From positions 1 to 9,462 of the forward strand of contig JASHTO010000133.1 of the NCBI GenBank assembly GCA_030040515.1: a stretch of 9,462 nt of DNA, in the 5' to 3' direction. The position numbers and the translations under genes were made by a program. The notes under the pieces were generated by a model. It saw only the letters and a list, made by a program, of their open reading frames with translations, ran no database searches and was not told where the DNA came from. This DNA is from Terriglobia bacterium. GTDB taxonomy: Bacteria; Acidobacteriota; Terriglobia; UBA7540. Positions 5,714-9,462 of the stretch are shown here, in pieces (the stretch's first letter is position 1; each line of letters opens with the position of its first letter).

Positions 5714-6133
5714 ATGGCAATCGAACGCACCTTGACGATTATTAAGCCCGATGCCGTCGCGGCTGGGCACATCGGCGACATCATCAAGTTATTCGAGGCG
5801 CAGAAATTCAAGATTGTCGCGGCACGACTGGTGAATCTGAGCAAAAAAGAAGCGGAAGGATTCTACGCCGTGCACCGCAGCAAGGGCTTTTTCGAGAGCC
5901 TGACGAATTTCATGAGCTCGGGCAGCGCGCTGGTGATGGTGCTGGAAGCGGAGAATGCCATTAAACGCCTGCGCGAAGTCATGGGCGCTACCAACCCCGC
6001 CAACGCCGCGCCCGGAACCATTCGCAAGCTCTATGCGGCGAGCATTGAGAGCAACGCCGTGCACGGCTCCGACGCTCCGGAAACCGCTGCCTATGAAATC
6101 GGTTACTTCTTCCCCGGAATGGATCTGGTTTAG
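5714..6133 (+). CDS. ndk: Nucleoside diphosphate kinase
   Basis: This 139-residue protein moves the gamma phosphate between nucleoside triphosphates and diphosphates through a phosphohistidine. It begins ERTLTIIKPDAV (4-15), carries the VMGATNPANAAPGTIR nucleotide-binding segment (89-104), and has the active-site His117 in SNAVHGSD. Length is typical of bacterial Ndk. The segment AVHRSKGFFESL (52-63) keeps the usual helix-turn of the family with a common substitution. TGGAGA (5705-5710) is a clear ribosome binding site for ATG 5714. Placement directly behind sucCD is functionally sensible: Ndk can spread the phosphate energy of the ATP or GTP made by succinyl-CoA synthetase to other nucleotides. 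Confidence 0.97.
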   Translation: MAIERTLTIIKPDAVAAGHIGDIIKLFEAQKFKIVAARLVNLSKKEAEGFYAVHRSKGFFESLTNFMSSGSALVMVLEAENAIKRLREVMGATNPANAAPGTIRKLYAASIESNAVHGSDAPETAAYEIGYFFPGMDLV

Positions 6134-6215
6134 CGCCACATTTTTGCTGCTCGATTTCGGTCCGCCTGTTTCACGGCCTCCGCACACTTGACATCCAGCC
6201 CCTGCGGCGGCGACG

Positions 6216-6470
6216 ATGAAGGCGATGGGCGGCGAAATCCCCTTTCAACTCGGAAGATTTCTCGTCATCGCCGGAGTTTGCCTGGTGGCTTTTGGGTTGA
6301 TCATCATGGCCGGATCGAAATTTTCGTTCTTCGGCCTCGGCCGCCTCCCCGGTGACATCGCATTTAGGGGCAAGAATTTCCAATTCTACTTCCCCATTGT
6401 GACTTGCGTGATTCTCAGCGTCGTGGCGACACTCGTCCTATGGCTAATTTCGTTCCTGACCCGGAGATGA
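6216..6470 (+). CDS. DUF2905-like small two-helix membrane protein
   Basis: This 84-residue protein has two transmembrane segments, at about residues 13-32 (FLVIAGVCLVAFGLIIMAG) and 58-80 (FPIVTCVILSVVATLVLWLISFL), ending in Thr-Arg-Arg. Between them lies FGLGRLPGDIAFRGKNFQFYFP (39-60). The pattern LGRLPGDI, then a basic residue, NF, FYFP and a second helix is the hallmark I know from the DUF2905 family, whose members are usually 65-85 residues and of unknown function. ATG 6216 is weakly preceded by GGCGGCG; ATG 6225 is an alternative start. It lies 82 bases after ndk and 80 before xseA on the same strand, probably as part of the same transcript. No function can be assigned. Confidence 0.8.
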   Translation: MKAMGGEIPFQLGRFLVIAGVCLVAFGLIIMAGSKFSFFGLGRLPGDIAFRGKNFQFYFPIVTCVILSVVATLVLWLISFLTRR

Positions 6471-6516
6471 ATCTTTCGAAGGCGGGTCCGAGTTGCCGAT
6501 CCATCCCCGACACAAA

Positions 6517-6544
6517 TGACCAAGGACCAGGGACAACGGACATT
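6517..6544 (+). repeat. Four 7-base tandem repeats just upstream of xseA
   Basis: Contiguous heptamers TGACCAA, GGACCAG and two further GGACANN units occupy 6517-6544, six bases before the xseA start codon. They belong to the same family (KGACMAN-like) as those before sucC at 3576-3603. The last GGAC (6538-6541) lies 9 bases before ATG 6551 and could act as the ribosome binding site. Confidence 0.65.
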
Positions 6545-6550
6545 CTTGTT

Positions 6551-7921
6551 ATGACTCAACCCTCACTCAACTTCAGCCCCACGCGCAAGATTTACAGCAT
6601 TTCGGAATTGACGCTGGAAATCCGCAACCTTTTTGAGCGGCAGTTTCCCGACGTGTGGGTGAGCGGGGAAGTATCGAACCTGCGCTCGGCCGGCTCCGGG
6701 CATCTTTACTTCACACTCAAAGACGCATCCGCGCAGCTTCGCGCTGTCTGCTTTCGCAATCAGGCGCGCTACCTGAAGTTCAAGCCCCAGGACGGGCTGG
6801 CGGTAATCGCGCGCGGGCACCTGAGCGTCTATGAAGCGCGCGGTGAATATCAGCTCTATGTTGAGTTCCTGGAGCCGGCGGGCCTGGGTACGCTTCAGCT
6901 TGCCTTCGAGCAATTGAAGCAGAAGCTGGCGGCCGAAGGACTTTTTGATGCGGCGCGCAAGAAACCTCTACCCATGCTGCCCCGCACGATCGGAGTGGTG
7001 ACGTCGCCCACCGGCGCAGTCATCCGCGACATCCTGCGGGTTCTTCGCCGGCGGTTTCGGAACATCAACGTGCTTCTTTACCCCGTGAAGGTGCAGGGCG
7101 AGGGAGCAGCGCAGGAGATTGCGGAGGGAATCGAGTACTTCAGTCGTCAGAAGGGCATTGAGGTGGCGATTGTGGCACGAGGTGGTGGGTCGCTGGAAGA
7201 CCTGTGGGCCTTCAATGAGGAAATTGTGGCGCGCGCCATCGCCGCGTCCGCGATTCCCGTGATTTCGGCGGTCGGACACGAAACCGATTTCACCATTGCG
7301 GACTTTGTGGCGGACCTGCGCGCGCCCACTCCGTCCGCGGCAGCGGAGCTGGTGGTGCGGCGCAAGCAGGACCTGGCCACAGAGATCCGCGAACACGCGC
7401 GGCACATGGCGCAGATGATTCGCCTGAAAATTTCCGAGGCCCGGCAGGCGTTCACGGAACTCGCCATGCACCAGGTGTTCCAGGCACTCGCGACGCGCAT
7501 CTCGGAACGCGCCCAGCGCGTGGATGACTGCGTGACGGCCCTCGGGCGATTGATTCGCGTCCGGCTGCAGTCGACGCGGCAGGATTGGCTGCGCGCCTCA
7601 GCGGGTGTGGTGCGCTACGATTTCTCGCGCCACCTTCGCCTGAAGGGCGCCGCGCTTGATGACCGCGAGCAGAAGTTGCGAAACGAATTCCGGCGCTTCC
7701 TCACCGAACGGAGAAATCGCCTGGCACAACTCGAATCCGTGCTGAAGGAGCGCAGCCCGCGCACGATTCTGGAGCGCGGCTACTCGATTACACGCGATGC
7801 GGAAGGAAGGGTGGTCCGCGACGCCGCGCAGGTGGCGGTGGGTGCGGATGTGTCGGTTCGCCTTGCGCGCGGCGAGCTTGAAGCGACCGTAAGGGAACGC
7901 AGGCGCGATGGAGAGAATTGA
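6551..7921 (+). CDS. xseA: Exodeoxyribonuclease VII large subunit
   Basis: This 456-residue subunit degrades single-stranded DNA together with XseB. An N-terminal OB-fold covers about residues 12-108 (VWVSGEVSN at 35-43, GHLYFTLKD at 50-58). The catalytic domain includes LPRTIGVVTSPTGAVIRDIL (143-162), ARGGGSLEDLWAFNEE (209-224) and VISAVGHETDFTIADFVADLRAPTPSAAAEL (238-268), with Asp246 and neighbouring residues as likely active-site positions. A long basic helical region follows, then the C-terminal segment ILERGYSITRD. The reading frame is open from an ATG at 6404, but those extra residues overlap the preceding gene and have no family character; ATG 6551 (MTQPSLNFSPTRKIYSISEL) is the sensible start. 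The usual partner xseB does not follow; the next gene is convergent, so xseB must be elsewhere. Confidence 0.95.
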   Translation: MTQPSLNFSPTRKIYSISELTLEIRNLFERQFPDVWVSGEVSNLRSAGSGHLYFTLKDASAQLRAVCFRNQARYLKFKPQDGLAVIARGHLSVYEARGEYQLYVEFLEPAGLGTLQLAFEQLKQKLAAEGLFDAARKKPLPMLPRTIGVVTSPTGAVIRDILRVLRRRFRNINVLLYPVKVQGEGAAQEIAEGIEYFSRQKGIEVAIVARGGGSLEDLWAFNEEIVARAIAASAIPVISAVGHETDFTIADFVADLRAPTPSAAAELVVRRKQDLATEIREHARHMAQMIRLKISEARQAFTELAMHQVFQALATRISERAQRVDDCVTALGRLIRVRLQSTRQDWLRASAGVVRYDFSRHLRLKGAALDDREQKLRNEFRRFLTERRNRLAQLESVLKERSPRTILERGYSITRDAEGRVVRDAAQVAVGADVSVRLARGELEATVRERRRDGEN

Positions 7922-7922
7922 T

Positions 7923-7960
7923 CAGGTGCAGGAATTCTATCTTCTGACTTCCGTCACCTG
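7923..7960 (+). terminator. Candidate terminator hairpin after xseA
   Basis: CAGGTG (7923-7928) pairs with CACCTG (7955-7960), and GGAA (7931-7934) pairs with TTCC (7949-7952) across a 2x2 mismatch, with a 14-base loop. TTTCTT follows on the plus strand. The hairpin begins 2 bases after the xseA stop and runs into the 3' end of the convergent gene. The stem is imperfect and the T-tract short, so confidence is low. Confidence 0.35.
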
Positions 7961-8938
7961 TTTCTTATCCGCTTGTGCCAACTGCAAGAGTACCCGTCGC
8001 GCGTCTGCGTAACGGGTCAATTTCCCATAGCCATCCAGGAAGATCATGATCAGTGACCGGTCCTTGGTATCGACCCACATCACCAGACAGCGGCCGGCGG
8101 CGTTGGTGAATCCGGTCTTCTGAACTTCGATGTCCCAATCGGGCCGCCCGACCAGGCGATCGGGATTGTAGAAGGTGAGGGGATACTTGCCGATCTTTAC
8201 AGTGTACTTCGCCTCGGTGGTGAACTGCCGGATGAGCGGATACTTGTCCGCGGCGCGAACGAGTCTGGCCAGGTCGTGAGCGGTGGACACGTTTTCGTTG
8301 GTTAGCCCGTTGGGATTCACAAAGTGCGTCCGGGTCATTCCCAGTTCCTGCGCCTTGGCATTCATGGCGGCAATGAATCCGGGGCGCCCGCCCACGTAAT
8401 AGCGGCTGAGCGCGGCGGCGGCGCGATTCTCGGAAGCCATCAGTGCGAGGTGGAGCATGTCCTCGCGGCTCAGCGCATAGCCCACGAGCAGGCGCGAACT
8501 TGTTCCCATCAAGAAGTCTTTGTCCTCGTTGCTGATTTTGATGGTTTCATCCATGGGCTGTTTGGCGTCGAGCACCACCATCGCAGTCATCAGTTTGGTG
8601 ATAGATGCAATGGGCACGACCATGTCGGCGTTCTTTGCAAAAAGCTCATCCGAAGTCTTGGCGTCCACCACCAACCCGATTTTGGATTTGATGGGGGATG
8701 GTGGTTCGGCTTTTGCGGTAGTTTTGCCGGCAAGGGGCTTCGTGGATTTCGGAACTGGTGTTGGCGGCGTTTTCGTCGGCGGGGGCAGGGCATCATCACC
8801 CTGACTCTGCCCGGCGAAGGCGTTGGCAAGAGTGCGGCCGGAGGGGAAGGGACTCAACGAAGCGAGGACGAGCACCGCAACCGCAATGCATCGGCAAATG
8901 CGGCGGCCTTGGACCGCGCGTAGTGAATGAGATGTCAT
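7937..8938 (-). CDS. pbpG: PBP7-like D-alanyl-D-alanine endopeptidase (peptidase S11), periplasmic
   Basis: This 333-residue serine peptidase carries all three penicillin-binding motifs: Ser112-x-x-Lys115 (SITK), SEN at 169-171 and KTG at 274-276. The stretch LALMASENRAAAAL (164-177) and KTGFTNAAGRCLVM (274-287) are closest to E. coli PBP7 (PbpG), which cuts DD-crosslinks in peptidoglycan, rather than to PBP5/6 carboxypeptidases. A basic N-terminus and a hydrophobic segment (residues about 18-32) ending near ANAFA form a Sec signal peptide. A Pro/Lys/Thr-rich linker (about 50-82) then tethers the catalytic domain, probably letting it reach into the wall. ATG 8938 has AGG directly next to it, too close for good binding; TTG 8947 (three residues longer, with GGGGC upstream) is a realistic alternative start. 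It converges on xseA with a 15-base gap and lies downstream of hicBA on the same strand. Confidence 0.92.
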   Translation of the reverse strand: MTSHSLRAVQGRRICRCIAVAVLVLASLSPFPSGRTLANAFAGQSQGDDALPPPTKTPPTPVPKSTKPLAGKTTAKAEPPSPIKSKIGLVVDAKTSDELFAKNADMVVPIASITKLMTAMVVLDAKQPMDETIKISNEDKDFLMGTSSRLLVGYALSREDMLHLALMASENRAAAALSRYYVGGRPGFIAAMNAKAQELGMTRTHFVNPNGLTNENVSTAHDLARLVRAADKYPLIRQFTTEAKYTVKIGKYPLTFYNPDRLVGRPDWDIEVQKTGFTNAAGRCLVMWVDTKDRSLIMIFLDGYGKLTRYADARRVLLQLAQADKKQVTEVRR

Positions 8939-9097
8939 CCTGCGCAATGAAGCCCCGCGCGGCGTTGCGACCCGCGCACTGCTTCGAAGATTTCAGGAGT
9001 ATTCGTCCTGAATTTCCTCCACCTCTTATTTGTAACCGATTTCTCCGCTGAATGTGTAACGAAAATTTGGCATAAACGATGAACTGCGCGCTTTCCT

Positions 9098-9110
9098 CGG
9101 GCCTCGCCCG
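9098..9110. other. Small hairpin downstream of hicA
   Basis: CGGGC-CTC-GCCCG is a perfect 5-bp stem lying 30 bases after the hicA stop on the minus strand, within the 202-base gap before the PBP7-like gene. No T-run follows on the minus strand. It may be a weak terminator for hicBA. The rest of 8948-9140 shows no gene; TGTAAC occurs twice at 24-base spacing (9031 and 9055). Confidence 0.25.
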
Positions 9111-9140
9111 TTAAATTGAAACTGGTTAGGAGGAAGGTAA

Positions 9141-9332
9141 TCATCTCAGCGGATGTGGGACTCCGGGTTGCTTGCAGATTTTGATGGCGGTTGGGTTTTT
9201 GATCTCCCTGTGCCGAGGAACGGTGGAGGTGCGGTTCGCGTCTCGATTGTAAAACACCGAATGTTTCGCCCCTTCGCGCAGCAGGACGCAACCGTAGGCC
9301 TCGAGGTGCCGAACAAAATCAGTGCGCTTCAC
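9141..9332 (-). CDS. hicA: HicA-type mRNA interferase toxin
   Basis: This 63-residue protein has the compact double-stranded-RNA-binding-like fold pattern of HicA: KRTDFVRHLEAYGCVLLREGAKHSVFYN (2-29), with the catalytic His24 in GAKHSVF, then the VPRHREIKN segment (38-46) and a short basic tail. HicA cuts mRNA and arrests growth unless bound by HicB. The start is GTG 9332, inside the last codons of hicB, overlapping its TGA by four bases (GTGA), so translation is very probably coupled and toxin output kept in step with antitoxin. The C-terminal residues (NPTAIKICKQPG) are slightly shorter than in many HicA proteins but fit the family. Gene order is hicB then hicA, the reverse of the classical E. 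coli hicAB order. Confidence 0.88.
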   Translation of the reverse strand: MKRTDFVRHLEAYGCVLLREGAKHSVFYNRDANRTSTVPRHREIKNPTAIKICKQPGVPHPLR

Positions 9333-9462
9333 GCCAGTGAGACCGCAAGAGGCTCGTGGATGACTCTATGCCCGGTTTGATTTTCCTTGGCGAGGGCACG
9401 GTTGGCTGCAAGCAACTGTTCAACGGCGTCGCGTAGATTCTCGCGTGCTTCATCAAGAGTCT
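9329..9462 (-). CDS. hicB: HicB-type antitoxin, C-terminal part only
   Basis: Only the last 43 residues are inside the window. They begin TLDEARENLRDAVEQLL, the helical segment that in HicB antitoxins follows the GC.S.GDT core and packs on the partially degraded RNase H-like fold, and end EPLAVSLA before TGA 9331-9329. The N-terminal part, and any DNA-binding domain in front of it, lie beyond the window. The tail after the helix is short, with no room for a C-terminal ribbon-helix-helix or helix-turn-helix domain, so this is a short HicB that may not autoregulate by itself. The four-base overlap with the hicA start supports the pairing. Confidence 0.85.
   Translation of the reverse strand, partial: TLDEARENLRDAVEQLLAANRALAKENQTGHRVIHEPLAVSLA

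Noticed and set aside
6188..6193. TTGACA hexamer as a promoter for the DUF2905-like gene
   Set aside because: No -10-like hexamer follows at 15-19 bases; the position would overlap the start codon.
6404..6550. An upstream in-frame extension of xseA starting at ATG 6404
   Set aside because: It overlaps the end of the DUF2905-like gene, contains the heptamer repeat and has no family character; the conserved OB-fold begins shortly after ATG 6551.
8324..8923. A 199-codon plus-strand open frame opposite the PBP7-like gene
   Set aside because: It is Gly/His-rich translation of the complement of a clear S11 peptidase gene.

Overview
The window looks like a piece of a GC-rich bacterial chromosome, most likely an acidobacterium (Acidobacteriota, Terriglobia-like). 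That assignment is an inference. It rests on the protein flavour, on a Tat-exported sugar-isomerase-like protein, on a palindromic repeat of the GTAGGGGCA type whose translation resembles spurious N-termini I associate with this phylum, and on degenerate short-period repeats just upstream of start codons. No rRNA, tRNA, CRISPR array, transposase or phage gene is visible.

Layout. Positions 1-795 (minus strand) hold the N-terminal 265 residues of a Tat-signal TIM-barrel protein of the xylose-isomerase-like family, truncated by the window edge. A short out-of-frame ORF with a better ribosome binding site overlaps its start. At 1037-1207 (minus) is a 56-codon ORF with a degenerate type IV pilin-like N-terminus, followed by a strong GC hairpin. 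A 457-base divergent intergenic stretch leads to trpG/pabA (1665-2228, plus), with a good promoter just before it. trpG faces trpD (2245-3297, minus) tail to tail across 16 bases. Between trpD and the next gene lies a compound palindromic repeat (3312-3389).

A plus-strand cluster follows: sucC (3617-4789), sucD (4823-5701), ndk (5714-6133), a DUF2905-like small membrane protein (6216-6470) and xseA (6551-7921). SucCD makes a nucleoside triphosphate in the TCA cycle and Ndk equilibrates nucleoside triphosphates, so sucCD-ndk is a coherent unit; the small membrane protein and xseA appear to ride along. xseA faces a minus-strand PBP7-like D-alanyl-D-alanine endopeptidase gene (7937-8938). Upstream of that, also on the minus strand, is a hicB-hicA toxin-antitoxin pair (hicB cut by the window edge) overlapping by four bases.

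The protein-coding content is mostly conserved housekeeping. The most unusual signals are non-coding: the palindromic element with stem changes that preserve pairing, and 7- and 8-base tandem repeats directly in front of sucC, sucD and xseA. I see no convincing new multi-gene system.
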